A DNA stretch of 64,000 nucleotides from Cohnella phaseoli. Its GTDB lineage: Bacteria > Bacillota > Bacilli > Paenibacillales > Paenibacillaceae. The notes under the pieces were generated by a model. The model had not been told where the DNA came from, searched no databases, and worked only from the letters and a program-made list of their open reading frames with translations. The stretch is taken from the NCBI RefSeq assembly GCF_003386235.1, contig NZ_QRDZ01000001.1, forward strand, positions 248,001 through 312,000, given 5' to 3'. This document shows, in pieces, positions 1 through 8,264 of the stretch; positions within the stretch are counted from its first letter, which is position 1; the number at the start of each line of letters is the position of its first letter. Position numbers and translations under genes: made by a program.

Positions 1-738
1 CGTGTAGCCATAAAAGAAGGCGGCGGGTATTCCCAAAATAATTGCGCTCGTATGGCCAATCAACCGATTATCTGTCTTTTTTCCAGTCGTACTGAGCTTG
101 ACGGGGGCGGCGATGACGATGCGGATCTGGCTCTTGCTCTCTATAATATGGTCTCGCACGGGATTCTCACGCCAGATAAGAATGGGAAGTTCCGGCCCAA
201 AGCGACGATTACGAGGGCGGAGATTGCCACGATTCTGTATCGCATCAAGCAACTAGTCGATTCGAAGACAATAAACGTGTATCAAAGTCCGTGCTGGGCG
301 CCTTTAGCTATACCCTATCCGGAGGGTTACGCTATTAATGGCAAAACCGAGGAAGAAGCGGTTAACGCTGGGTATTGTCCATCGTCTTCTGGCACATCTA
401 CGGAGGCAGTTTCTCCTGCTTCTAATGAAGAAATGTCCGCCTCTGACGATGAGATTCCTGCTCCTCACACCGTCCCGGGCAGCGAAACGAATGATCAGGA
501 AGTTGTCATTAACACTACAGGGCATAAACTGCTCAAAATCAGCGTCACGTCCAGTCAGACGGTAGACCTTAACCTATGGTTGGACGGGAATTTTCAGTAT
601 GTCTCGGCCAAACAACTCCCGTATGAACTGGACGTATCGAAGAGCAGCAGCGTGAAGGTCAGAGCGGTTACCCGTACCCTGCAAGGTTATCAGAACAAAC
701 CGTTCGACACTAAACTTATCGTAGAGTGGGCTGACTAA
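1..738 (+). CDS. SLH-domain surface protein, 3' part
   Basis: The frame is open from the first base of the window, so this is probably the C-terminal part of a longer gene; an internal ATG at 52 has no convincing ribosome binding site. Residues after that ATG contain one S-layer homology unit (ALALYNMVSHGIL, then GKFRPKATITRAEIATILYRI), the type that anchors proteins to secondary cell-wall polymer. A Ser/Pro/Glu-rich linker follows, then a small beta-rich C-terminal domain (about 80 residues, ending LIVEWAD) that I do not recognise. Only one SLH unit is visible; functional anchors usually have three, which again suggests missing upstream sequence. The product is probably exported and wall-bound, but its activity is unknown. 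Confidence is good for the SLH unit and low for the rest. Confidence 0.65.
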   Translation, partial: RVAIKEGGGYSQNNCARMANQPIICLFSSRTELDGGGDDDADLALALYNMVSHGILTPDKNGKFRPKATITRAEIATILYRIKQLVDSKTINVYQSPCWAPLAIPYPEGYAINGKTEEEAVNAGYCPSSSGTSTEAVSPASNEEMSASDDEIPAPHTVPGSETNDQEVVINTTGHKLLKISVTSSQTVDLNLWLDGNFQYVSAKQLPYELDVSKSSSVKVRAVTRTLQGYQNKPFDTKLIVEWAD

Positions 739-766
739 CCCTGTAGTTTCAAGGGGATTCGAAGTC

Positions 767-1276
767 CTATTCCTCGATCCGAATGAGATTAACCTCTTTT
801 TTCTGCTTTGTTTTTTCAGTTGTAGCGCGAGCCGAAATATCTAAAATAGCTTCCATCTTCTCTACATATTGCTCAGGAATTTCATCCAGCAGGGAGAATA
901 TTTTTTTGAAGGATTTTTCATAAGCGAATTGTACATATTGGCGATATACTTCTTTGCCTGATGTAGAAACCTTTATGATAATGTTTTTCTTATTATCGGA
1001 AGTATGGTACTTTTCGAGCAGCCCTTTTTCCACCATTTTTTTGACGTGTTTTGAGAAGGCGCTCTTGGATATTCCCAACCGTTTTGCGATTTCCAGCATG
1101 TTTTGGTTTTTATCTTCATTTTCCAATAAATATTCCAGCACTTGAATTTGGGCGGCAGAAAATAAAAAAGCAGTATTGTAGGCGTATTCTTTTTTGTAGG
1201 AATCCGCGTAGGAATTGCCGAACTTCACAAGCTTCTCCACGAATACTCTATATTTCCCCATCCATTCCAGTGACAT
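767..1276 (-). CDS. MarR-family transcriptional regulator
   Basis: About 169-residue winged-helix regulator. The DNA-binding part reads AAQIQVLEYLLENEDKN then IAKRLGISKSAFSKHVKKM and a wing with KKNIIIKVSTSGKEV, typical of MarR dimers that repress a neighbouring gene until a ligand binds. I chose the ATG at 1276 (MSLEWMGKY) because GAGGAAGAG lies just upstream; the longer frame to 1354 adds a poorly coding, AT-rich extension. The gene is divergent from the membrane hydrolase at 1433, and a perfect 27-base palindrome lies between them over the hydrolase promoter, so that gene is the likely target. The ligand is unknown. Confidence 0.85.
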   Translation of the reverse strand: MSLEWMGKYRVFVEKLVKFGNSYADSYKKEYAYNTAFLFSAAQIQVLEYLLENEDKNQNMLEIAKRLGISKSAFSKHVKKMVEKGLLEKYHTSDNKKNIIIKVSTSGKEVYRQYVQFAYEKSFKKIFSLLDEIPEQYVEKMEAILDISARATTEKTKQKKEVNLIRIEE

Positions 1277-1353
1277 AAAACCACTCTTCCTCTTCAAATT
1301 ATCTCCTAAAATTATATCAAAAAAAATAATTTTAACATAGCAAGAGACAACCA

Positions 1354-1382
1354 TTGCTATCGTCCATAAAGTGTAGTATAAA
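1354..1382 (+). promoter_or_regulatory. Promoter of the membrane hydrolase gene
   Basis: TTGCTA at 1354-1359 and TATAAA at 1377-1382 are separated by exactly 17 bases, a good SigA-type promoter, and the operator palindrome starts four bases downstream. It directs transcription towards the hydrolase. Confidence 0.55.
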
Positions 1383-1385
1383 AAC

Positions 1386-1412
1386 TATATAGTTTCCATT
1401 GGAAACTATATA
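1386..1412. promoter_or_regulatory. Perfect palindromic operator, probable MarR site
   Basis: TATATAGTTTCCA and its exact reverse complement flank a single T (13-base arms). The site covers the expected transcription start of the hydrolase gene, in the intergenic region shared with the divergent MarR gene, so steric repression by MarR is the simplest reading. The AGTTTCC/GGAAACT core is the length and symmetry expected for MarR dimers. Confidence 0.7.
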
Positions 1413-1432
1413 CGTTAAAAGGGGTGTGTATA

Positions 1433-3358
1433 TTGAAAAAGAGGATAAGAAGATTGCTTGTCGTTTCCGTGTTGATGGTTTTTGTAAGCGTTTGTTTTTC
1501 CGGTTTATTGCAAACTTCTTTTGGAAAGGTTGAAATCATTAATTTTAAGCTGCCTACCGAGAATGGACAGTGGTTGTCCGGGCAAGTTTTTAAACCTAAA
1601 CAATCGAGTACTGAGCATAAAGTTCCTTTAGTGATTACCGAGCATGGCTATCTCAACAATAAACACATGCAAGATCTAAACGCAATTGAATTATCGCGCA
1701 GAGGAATTGCGGTTATGACATTTGACGCCTACTATCATGGCAAATCAAGCTCTGCGAGCGAGCCGGTCATGCAGGCGGTAGCGGCAAATGGCGTGGGAAT
1801 GATCCCTTTAGTGGAATTCGCCTATCAAAGTCTTGATTACATTGATAACCAAAGGATCGGGGTTATGGGGCATTCAATGGGGGGAATGTCCGCATGGTTG
1901 ACGTTAATGCACTATGGTTCGCAATATAATGCGGCGATTGAAAAAGCGAAGGCGCCGGATTCGGAAGGCGGCGAGACGATAACGGACGGCGAACAGGCAT
2001 ATGCGAATTCGTTAAACAAGGTCGCAGCAGGATTGTCTGTGGGAAATATCCGTTTATCGAGTGAAAAGGCATTTAGTCAAATTCGCGCAAATATGGGGAT
2101 TATTTATGGTCAATATGACGAGGGAAATTACGACTTGTCTCAAGGCAACGGCGACCTCTCCAACAACGCTGCTGAGGGCTTATTCGCAGTAAACTCGATT
2201 TTTTCAGAAGCCGAGCGGCAGATGGACTTTCATGTAGGTCAATATTATGGAGATGCAGGCAATCAAACGCTTAGAGTCGTTTATAATCCGAAACAAACAC
2301 ATGAATGGGCACATTTTTCAAAGGAAACCGCTGCTTACACAGTCGACTTTTTCAGCCATGCCTTTGAGCTTTCGCCACAGATCGCAAATACGAATCAAAT
2401 ATGGATCTGGAAAGAGCTTGTAAGCTTTATTGGATTGTTAGGCATTTTTCTATTGATTGTTCCAGCAGCCTATTACATGTCGGAAATTCCGTTCTTTAAG
2501 CAAATAAAATTCGCCAAAGAACAATGCGGTTCTATAGCCGATACGTCGCAAACGGAAAAGAGCACAAAGAGAGTAAGAGTTTTTTGGATCGGCTGGACGC
2601 TTAATTGGATCTTTTCTGCGGTTGGCGTAATTGTTGCTTTAAATCTAGATAAAGTCATTTTTAAGAGTACGTCCAATTTTATGTCTGTTAAATGGTTTGC
2701 GCAGCCCATTACAAACTATATTTTGATATGGGCTATGTTTAGCAGCCTTGTTGGAGCGGTGCTATTCATCTGGAAGTACAAATTGGAGAAAAGAAATAAC
2801 GCTGAGCTTTCTATGGAGCAACTAGGGATAAAAATCGGTCTAAGCAATATAGTAAAGACTTTTATGCTTGCTGCATGCATTTTTGGAATCTTTTTCGGCA
2901 TTGTATATGCGGCGGAGTATCTCTTGAACGTTAATTTTAAATTTTGGATACTCGGAGTATTTACCTTTAGTGCGGATAAGTTAGGGGTTTGGTTGAACTA
3001 TTTGCCGTTCTTCTTCCTGTTCTATCTCATCCATGCGCTCTTCATAAACAAGTTGAGTTATAGCCCTATCAAGTCCGAAAAAGCAAATAGCATTGTCGCG
3101 GGACTGGGAAGCGTACTTGGCATTGTGCTGATTAACGGAATCCAGTATGCGGTATTATTTACGACGGGCAATGCCTTTTGGCAGGAAACGAGACTTTATC
3201 CGATGGTGCTGCTTCCGTTTATTTTCCTGCTGTTTGCAGCCGCACTCATTAGTCGCAGCTTGTACAAATTAACGGGGAACGTCTGGCTTGGCGCTGTGGT
3301 GAATACGTTGATCATCACGATGATTGGAGTTGCCAATACGGCTACCTTGACGCTTTAA
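1433..3358 (+). CDS. Membrane-anchored alpha/beta hydrolase
   Basis: About 641 residues. An N-terminal membrane segment (LLVVSVLMVFVSVCFSGLL) is followed by an alpha/beta-hydrolase domain with the nucleophile elbow GHSMGG (Ser about 148) and an upstream EHGY strand/oxyanion region; residues from about 325 to the end form roughly seven hydrophobic helices. The fold predicts an extracytoplasmic serine hydrolase tethered to a polytopic C-terminal half; the substrate is unknown. I prefer the TTG at 1433 because AAAGGGG sits eight bases upstream; the GTG at 1424 would overlap that site. It is divergent from, and probably repressed by, the MarR gene. The gene is visibly AT-richer than most of the window. 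A hairpin follows the stop. Confidence 0.75.
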   Translation: MKKRIRRLLVVSVLMVFVSVCFSGLLQTSFGKVEIINFKLPTENGQWLSGQVFKPKQSSTEHKVPLVITEHGYLNNKHMQDLNAIELSRRGIAVMTFDAYYHGKSSSASEPVMQAVAANGVGMIPLVEFAYQSLDYIDNQRIGVMGHSMGGMSAWLTLMHYGSQYNAAIEKAKAPDSEGGETITDGEQAYANSLNKVAAGLSVGNIRLSSEKAFSQIRANMGIIYGQYDEGNYDLSQGNGDLSNNAAEGLFAVNSIFSEAERQMDFHVGQYYGDAGNQTLRVVYNPKQTHEWAHFSKETAAYTVDFFSHAFELSPQIANTNQIWIWKELVSFIGLLGIFLLIVPAAYYMSEIPFFKQIKFAKEQCGSIADTSQTEKSTKRVRVFWIGWTLNWIFSAVGVIVALNLDKVIFKSTSNFMSVKWFAQPITNYILIWAMFSSLVGAVLFIWKYKLEKRNNAELSMEQLGIKIGLSNIVKTFMLAACIFGIFFGIVYAAEYLLNVNFKFWILGVFTFSADKLGVWLNYLPFFFLFYLIHALFINKLSYSPIKSEKANSIVAGLGSVLGIVLINGIQYAVLFTTGNAFWQETRLYPMVLLPFIFLLFAAALISRSLYKLTGNVWLGAVVNTLIITMIGVANTATLTL

Positions 3359-3374
3359 AGAAGGTGTCCTTATC

Positions 3375-3409
3375 GACGCTGAGCGCAATATTTCATTGCG
3401 CTCAGCGTC
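3375..3409 (+). terminator. Stem-loop after the hydrolase gene
   Basis: Perfect 14-base arms (GACGCTGAGCGCAA and its complement) with a 7-base loop start 17 bases after the stop. No T-run follows, so it is either a weak terminator or a 3'-end stabiliser. Confidence 0.6.
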
Positions 3410-3775
3410 TGTCTCATAAAGAGACCTAATCATGACCTATAGCACTTCCGGATAATTCCTGAGAGCTAACCATATAATCGTCGAAGACGCCTTATTGACA
3501 TGCAATCCCTCAGCTTGACTTATACGGTTTTTCCTACAAACATCCGTCGTTTAAGCCTGAATCGAGTAGATTTGTATGATTTTTCGAACAAAAGTTCGCC
3601 TTTTAAGCCTTGTTCGAGCTGTGTTGTACGATTTTCCGACTAATTTCTCTGCGTAAACTTTTGTATGAAAATAGATCCGCCGTAAGGCAATGTAATCGGA
3701 ATAAGGCTCGAAGCTTAACGTTACTTTGTGGGGTGTCTCGCATCGTAAGGAGATATATGCACGAGCTAGTTTATT
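3400..3775. repeat. Gene-free stretch with degenerate repeat copies
   Basis: No credible gene lies in these 376 bases. The left end (CTGTCTCATAA) resembles the ends of the palindromic family described at 28023 and 55483. At 3725-3745 the sequence matches the core of the 28023 element (TGTGGGG..TCTCGCATCG), followed by GGAGATATATGC, which resembles the GGAGATACATGC arm of the 53445 and 55483 copies. In the middle two imperfect tandem units of about 56 bases share TTTAAGCCT..TCGAG..TTGTA.GATTTT. It looks like a decayed composite of dispersed repeats. Confidence 0.5.
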
Positions 3776-4999
3776 TTAACCAGCAATGGAATGCCTTTTT
3801 CCATGCGAGCTCTTATACAGAACCGGTATTGCCGCTGCTATGAGGATCATGCCCATAAAAGCGGGGGCGGCATGACCGAGCGATACATAGATTTGGCCTC
3901 CGAGGATTGGCCCGATCATTCTTGCTAAAGCCTGAATAGATTGACTGCCACCTTGAATTCTACCTTGTTCGCCGGAAGCGACTGACTTGGACAGCATCCC
4001 GTTAAAGGAAGGCCCGAAGATCGAGTCGCCAAAACCGAATATGAACATCCCGGCGATTAGAAGGGGATAGAAGGAGAACAATGCCGATGCTGCAATCAGA
4101 CCGTAGCCTATAATTTCTGAACCCATTCCGATGATTGCGATTTGCTTATCGGTAAACTTCTTTAGAAGCTTCGGCATGATAAGGCCCTGCGAGACGATGT
4201 CCTGAACGCCCATAATCGAAAACATAAGTCCGATCACGGCAGGCTTCCAACTGAAAGTGTCAATGGTAAATTGGGAGAAAACGGCCTGCAAAGATCCGTT
4301 GGGCACCCAAAGCAAGAACGCGGCGACGAGCAGCCTTTTCAGGCTTTTCATAGAAAGTATGCCGGCAAGCTGTGTAAAGGGATTCAGCCTGATTAAGGTA
4401 AGCTCTTTCAGTCTATTCTGCCGGGCAAGGCTCTCAGGCATAAACAAGAAGCCATACACGACATTTAATAAAGTGACGATCGCTCCGAAATAGATCGGCG
4501 CAGAATAGCCGAATTTGGCAAGGAATCCGCCCAGAGTCGGGCCGATGACGGAGCCTGCTCCGGCAACCGCGCTCACCCATCCGAAGTATTTGGTTCTCTG
4601 CTCCGGAGGGATGATGTCTGCAAAATAGGCGAAGATCGCGCCGATGCTCCCGCCTGTAACGCCTTCTAGAATACGACCGACGAATAATACCCATAATGCC
4701 CCGCCAATGCCAAAAATGAAGTAACCGACGGCCGAGCCCAGAAGGCATACCAAGAGCAGCGGACGACGGCCGTATTTGTCGCTCAATGCGCCAAGAGCCG
4801 GGGCCGCAAAAAACACGCAGACGGCATAGACGGAAGTCAGCAGCGTAACGACGGTAGCTTGCTCACCCGAGTTGCCGACATAAGGCTGCACCAGGAAGGG
4901 GACAACAGGAAGGATGATACTGAAGCCGATTCCGCACAGAAAGACGGAGATCAGACCGAATATTAAAGCATGTTTATCTACGGGATGTTTAGTGGACAT
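3776..4999 (-). CDS. MFS multidrug/tetracycline-type exporter
   Basis: 407 residues with about 12 hydrophobic segments. After the second helix comes GALSDKYGRRPLLLV, the MFS motif A between helices 2 and 3, and helix 5 carries GAGSVIGPTLGGFL, the antiporter motif C of drug-proton exporters. The overall pattern is that of the TetA/DHA1 group, which exchange drug for protons at the cytoplasmic membrane. The start at 4999 has GAGGAGAG upstream. A MarR gene lies upstream in the same orientation, with two operator-like repeats between them, so the pair looks like a drug-inducible efflux module. Substrate cannot be read from sequence; tetracycline itself is only one possibility. Confidence 0.8.
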   Translation of the reverse strand: MSTKHPVDKHALIFGLISVFLCGIGFSIILPVVPFLVQPYVGNSGEQATVVTLLTSVYAVCVFFAAPALGALSDKYGRRPLLLVCLLGSAVGYFIFGIGGALWVLFVGRILEGVTGGSIGAIFAYFADIIPPEQRTKYFGWVSAVAGAGSVIGPTLGGFLAKFGYSAPIYFGAIVTLLNVVYGFLFMPESLARQNRLKELTLIRLNPFTQLAGILSMKSLKRLLVAAFLLWVPNGSLQAVFSQFTIDTFSWKPAVIGLMFSIMGVQDIVSQGLIMPKLLKKFTDKQIAIIGMGSEIIGYGLIAASALFSFYPLLIAGMFIFGFGDSIFGPSFNGMLSKSVASGEQGRIQGGSQSIQALARMIGPILGGQIYVSLGHAAPAFMGMILIAAAIPVLYKSSHGKRHSIAG

Positions 5000-5016
5000 T
5001 TCAATTCTCTCCTCAA

Positions 5017-5072
5017 ATTTCGTTTCCTAGTCAACAAAACAATACCCCTATTTTGTTTCCTTGTCAACAAAT
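5017..5072 (-). promoter_or_regulatory. Exporter promoter overlapped by paired operators
   Basis: On the minus strand TTGACA (5067-5062) and TATTGT (5044-5039) are spaced 17 bases apart. Two near-identical direct repeats, GTTTCCTAGTCAACAAA at about 5022-5038 and GTTTCCTTGTCAACAAA at about 5055-5071, cover the -35 box and the transcription start, about 33 bases apart (three helical turns). Each has outer TTTGTT/AACAAA-like symmetry. The MarR encoded just upstream is the likely binder. Confidence 0.65.
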
Positions 5073-5150
5073 ATGGAGAAATAAAAAAACAGCCCGTTCT
5101 CCGTAGAGTTGGACTGCATGTGTTCTCATCGACTTTTACGCTATTCCGGT

Positions 5151-5624
5151 TTATTCCGATTTCATTTCCAAACCCAGCTTTTTTATTTCTGCATCCAAGT
5201 GCTTTCCGTACCGTTCCAAGAAGTCCAGCATACTGCCAAATTGCTCCTCGGTGATCTGTTCAAATACGGCTTTGTCCCGCTCGTGAAACTCTCCGTGCAG
5301 GTCCTCATGGATTTTATAAACGACTTTCCCTCGCTCTGTAAGCCTGAAGTAGATTTCTTTCTTGTTATCCGACTTCTGGTAGCTTTCGATCAAGCCTTTT
5401 TGCATGAGCTTCTTCGTTAGCTTGCTTATGGCGCCGCGGGTCATATAGAAGAATTCCGCAAGCTTGGTCACGTTGGAATCCGCATTTTTTTCAACATATT
5501 CGATACAGTGGACTTCGGAGGACGTATAGCCTTTAAGCGCTGCCTCCATTTTATCCTTATTGAGCCAATTCAGCTTGTTATAGATGTCCCTGACACCCAT
5601 TAAGATCCGTTCTTCTTTGTTCAT
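5151..5624 (-). CDS. MarR-family regulator of the exporter
   Basis: 157 residues. Winged helix: VTKLAEFFYMTRGAISKLTKKLMQKGLI, then a wing with SDNKKEIYFRLTERGK. This is a classical MarR layout of full length, with C-terminal dimerisation helices. AGGTGGAGG precedes the ATG at 5624. It lies upstream of and co-oriented with the MFS exporter, and the space between them carries a promoter with two operator repeats, so repression of the exporter (and release by its substrate) is the likely role. It shares no close similarity with the MarR at 767. Confidence 0.85.
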   Translation of the reverse strand: MNKEERILMGVRDIYNKLNWLNKDKMEAALKGYTSSEVHCIEYVEKNADSNVTKLAEFFYMTRGAISKLTKKLMQKGLIESYQKSDNKKEIYFRLTERGKVVYKIHEDLHGEFHERDKAVFEQITEEQFGSMLDFLERYGKHLDAEIKKLGLEMKSE

Positions 5625-5672
5625 GGCCTGCCCTCCACCTGTTGGCGCATTAAAGCTATTATAGCGCCTAAC

Positions 5673-6302
5673 CTATCGCCAAGTCATCTTGAGAACACGA
5701 GAGTAGTCCAGTAACGCGAAGCGAAAGGAGTCGAAGTCGAGGCCGATGGAGCGAATCAGAGCCTTGACGATAACATCTGTTTGAGTCCCATGAGGCGCTC
5801 GCCAGCGTGCCGTATTTTGATTCCAGAACAATCGCGCCATAGAGGACTGCATGATTTTTTCCATTTCGTTGTTGTTGCTTAATCGGAGGGAGCTCAACAA
5901 TAGCTCGTACTCAAAAGCGATAAGCGCATGCGGTTCAGTTGGGTCGGCGCTTCTTAGCGATTGATAGGCTTCCTCCTTCTCCCGAGCTAGTCGACGCAAT
6001 TCCGTTTCCCGGGATATAAACGCATCGCTGACGCAAAATAGCGCCAGAGAAGCGATAATATCGAGCAAATCCCCGACTCTCTGGGACGAAGAATCCAGAA
6101 TGATAACGCCGTGCTTGGAGGCGATTCGGACGAATCCTTCCAGTTCCAGCTGCTGAAGCGCCGCCCTGATCGGCGTTCGGCTCATGTCGAGCTTCTGGCT
6201 GAGCTGGATTTCGGAGGTGACTGCGCCTTTCGGGATTTCTCCGTTCACGATCATAGCGAGAATTTGCGTATATGCCTGCTCGCGCAAGGATGGACCGGCC
6301 AT
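5673..6302 (-). CDS. GntR-family transcriptional regulator
   Basis: 209 residues. The N-terminal winged helix is typical of GntR (REQAYTQILAMIVNGEIPKG, SEIQLSQKLDMSRTPIRAALQQLELEGFV, then the wing residues GVIILD). The C-terminal part is helical and of FCD-like size, but I do not see the usual metal-binding Asp/His pattern clearly. It is divergent from a second GntR gene at 6388; only 85 bases separate them. By position it could control the sugar-acid operon starting at 7102. The ligand is unknown. Confidence 0.8.
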   Translation of the reverse strand: MAGPSLREQAYTQILAMIVNGEIPKGAVTSEIQLSQKLDMSRTPIRAALQQLELEGFVRIASKHGVIILDSSSQRVGDLLDIIASLALFCVSDAFISRETELRRLAREKEEAYQSLRSADPTEPHALIAFEYELLLSSLRLSNNNEMEKIMQSSMARLFWNQNTARWRAPHGTQTDVIVKALIRSIGLDFDSFRFALLDYSRVLKMTWR

Positions 6303-6318
6303 TATTCGTACCTTCCTT

Positions 6319-6341
6319 CTCGATTAATTCGAAATATCGAG
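6319..6341. promoter_or_regulatory. Inverted repeat between divergent GntR genes
   Basis: CTCGAT and ATCGAG lie 11 bases apart around an AT-rich centre, midway between the two divergent GntR starts. It is a candidate operator for one or both; the arms are short. Confidence 0.3.
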
Positions 6342-6387
6342 TATGATAATCATAGAACAAGAATCGGCGGAAAGGAAGTTGCCAAAC

Positions 6388-7023
6388 ATGTCTATGAGCG
6401 GAATAACGCTAAGAGACTCGGCTTTTCAACGGATTAAGAGCCGGATCGTTCAGGGAGAATGGGGCGGAGGGACGTTCCTGTCGGAGAAGCGCCTCAGCGA
6501 ACAGCTGCAGATGAGCAAAACCCCGATTCGCTCGGCGTTGGACCGGCTTGAGATGATGGGGCTGGTCAAGTTGATCCCCAATCAGGGCTTTGTCGTTCAG
6601 GAGATTTCCCTAAAGCATATTTTGGATATTTACGAGCTGAGATTGGCGCTTGAGACGTTTGCGGCCGGCCGCCTTACCGGCAAGATGGACAAGCTGTTTT
6701 TCGAGATTCTCGACGAGAACCTGCATAAGCAGACCGAAGCGATTAATCGCGAGGATATTATCGGTTATGTGGAGTTGGATCGGCAGTTTCACGAAGCGAT
6801 TGTTGCCGGAATGGCGAATGAAGAATATTCGGACGCCGTTTCGCGGATGCAGGATAAGTTTTTGATCGCCGTAAGGACGACATTTTACAAGAACAAGGAT
6901 CGGCTGTGGAGCAGCTTGGATGAGCACAAACAGATCAGGGATGCGCTCGCGGGCGGCGATCCGGCGTTAAGCGAACAATTAGTGCGCAATCACATCGAGT
7001 TCGTTAAACAGGTCATGCTTTGA
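6388..7023 (+). CDS. GntR/FCD-family transcriptional regulator
   Basis: 211 residues from the ATG at 6388, chosen because AAAGGAAG lies nine bases upstream; an in-frame ATG at 6343 lacks a site. The winged helix (DSAFQRIKSRIVQGEWGGG, SEKRLSEQLQMSKTPIRSALDRLEMMGLV) is followed by an FCD-type helical domain with the metal/ligand pattern ELDRQFHEAIV and a late RNHIEFVK. FCD regulators sense organic or sugar acids. The next genes (7102-10910) degrade a sugar acid, so this is the best candidate for their local regulator. A hairpin separates the two units. Confidence 0.85.
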   Translation: MSMSGITLRDSAFQRIKSRIVQGEWGGGTFLSEKRLSEQLQMSKTPIRSALDRLEMMGLVKLIPNQGFVVQEISLKHILDIYELRLALETFAAGRLTGKMDKLFFEILDENLHKQTEAINREDIIGYVELDRQFHEAIVAGMANEEYSDAVSRMQDKFLIAVRTTFYKNKDRLWSSLDEHKQIRDALAGGDPALSEQLVRNHIEFVKQVML

Positions 7024-7029
7024 TGTATA

Positions 7030-7058
7030 CAAGTGAGACATCTTGAGCATCTCACTTG
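7030..7058 (+). terminator. Stem-loop between GntR and the dehydratase operon
   Basis: CAAGTGAGA and TCTCACTTG form a perfect 9-base stem with an 11-base loop directly after the GntR stop. There is no T-run, so it may be a weak terminator, an attenuator or an operator for the operon that follows. Confidence 0.45.
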
Positions 7059-7101
7059 CTCGTGCTAACTTTAACTCATCTTGGTGAGGAGGTTAGCCTG
7101 C

Positions 7102-8250
7102 ATGAAAATTACGGATGTGCGCACCTATATTGTCGGAAACCCGTGGAAAAACTGGCTGTTCGTTCAGGTGGATACGGACGAGGGGATCAGCGGCTTGGGA
7201 GAAGGAACGTTAAACGGACTCGCGAAAACGGTCGAGACGGCTATTCACGAGCTGAAGCATCTCGTAATTGGGATGGACCCTTTCGACGTGGAGACGATTT
7301 CGCTTAGAATGATTCGCGACGTTTATTCCGATGGGGGCCAGGTGCAGGGCTCGGCGCTTGCTGCAGTTGAGACGGCCTGTTGGGATATTATGGGCAAGGC
7401 CACGGGGCAGCCGATCTATAAGCTGCTTGGCGGCAGATGTCACGATAAGCTGCGCTGCTATGCCAACGGCTGGTACAGAGGCGGCTCGGATGAAGAAAGC
7501 TTCTATACGCAGGCGAAGGAAGTCGTGGATAAGGGATATACGGCTTTGAAGTTCGACCCGTTCGGCGCGGCTTGGCGAACGATGGAGAGGGCCGACTTTG
7601 CAAGCGCGATCCGCAATATTGCCGCCGTTCGGGAAGCGGTAGGGCCGGACGTCGATATTCTGATCGAAGGGCATAACCGCTTCAGCGTTCATACGGCTTT
7701 GCAGTTCGCCGAAGCGATGGCTCCCTATCAGCCGACCTGCTTCGAAGCGCCGGTTCCGCCTTATCGGGTCTCCTCGGTCGTCGAAGTGGCGAAGCGCAGT
7801 GCGGTGCCGATCGCGTGCGGAGAGGATTATTACAACCGCGAGCAATTCGCCGAACTGCTGAAGCACGATGCGGTGCATATCATTCAGTTGGAACCGCAGT
7901 TCCTGGGGCTCACCGCCTCCAAGCAAATTTGCGGGATGGTTCATGCGCACAACGGGGTAACGGCGCCGCATAGCGCGCAAGGCCCGATCTGCTCCATCGT
8001 CTGCTCTCATTTGAATATGGCGACGCCTAATTTCTTCATTCATGAGATTTTCGACGACTTTAATCATTCTTGGGCTCAGGATATCTTCACGCCGCCGTTC
8101 AAAGTCGAGAACGGATACTTGCAGCCTCCGGAGCGTCCAGGCCTTGGTGTCGAGATCAACCTGGAGGAAGCGGCCAAATATCCGTATCATCCGGGTCATT
8201 GGCTGCCGCTCTTTAAGCAAGGATGGGAAAAACGGGAGCCGGTGCAGTGA
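7102..8250 (+). CDS. Enolase-superfamily sugar-acid dehydratase
   Basis: 382 residues from the ATG at 7102, which follows GTGAGGAGG. N-terminal capping domain, then the mandelate-racemase/muconate-lactonizing barrel. Aligned by eye to galactonate dehydratase, the metal ligands fall at Glu189 (ILIEGHNR), Glu215 (FEAPVPP) and Glu241 (ACGED), with general-base candidates His191 and His290 (APHSAQGP). The first ligand is Glu where DgoD has Asp. Such enzymes remove water from a sugar acid to give a 2-keto-3-deoxy acid. It leads a tight operon with a dehydrogenase, an FAH hydrolase and an SDR, which suggests an L-fuconate- or rhamnonate-like substrate rather than the phosphorylative galactonate route. 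The exact substrate is not readable. Confidence 0.8.
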   Translation: MKITDVRTYIVGNPWKNWLFVQVDTDEGISGLGEGTLNGLAKTVETAIHELKHLVIGMDPFDVETISLRMIRDVYSDGGQVQGSALAAVETACWDIMGKATGQPIYKLLGGRCHDKLRCYANGWYRGGSDEESFYTQAKEVVDKGYTALKFDPFGAAWRTMERADFASAIRNIAAVREAVGPDVDILIEGHNRFSVHTALQFAEAMAPYQPTCFEAPVPPYRVSSVVEVAKRSAVPIACGEDYYNREQFAELLKHDAVHIIQLEPQFLGLTASKQICGMVHAHNGVTAPHSAQGPICSIVCSHLNMATPNFFIHEIFDDFNHSWAQDIFTPPFKVENGYLQPPERPGLGVEINLEEAAKYPYHPGHWLPLFKQGWEKREPVQ

Positions 8251-8264
8251 GAGGAGCGCTTGAG

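Noticed and set aside
3610..3843. 77-codon open frame in the repeat-rich gap
   Set aside because: It overlaps the repeat copies and the end of the MFS gene, has no ribosome binding site and no protein-like character.
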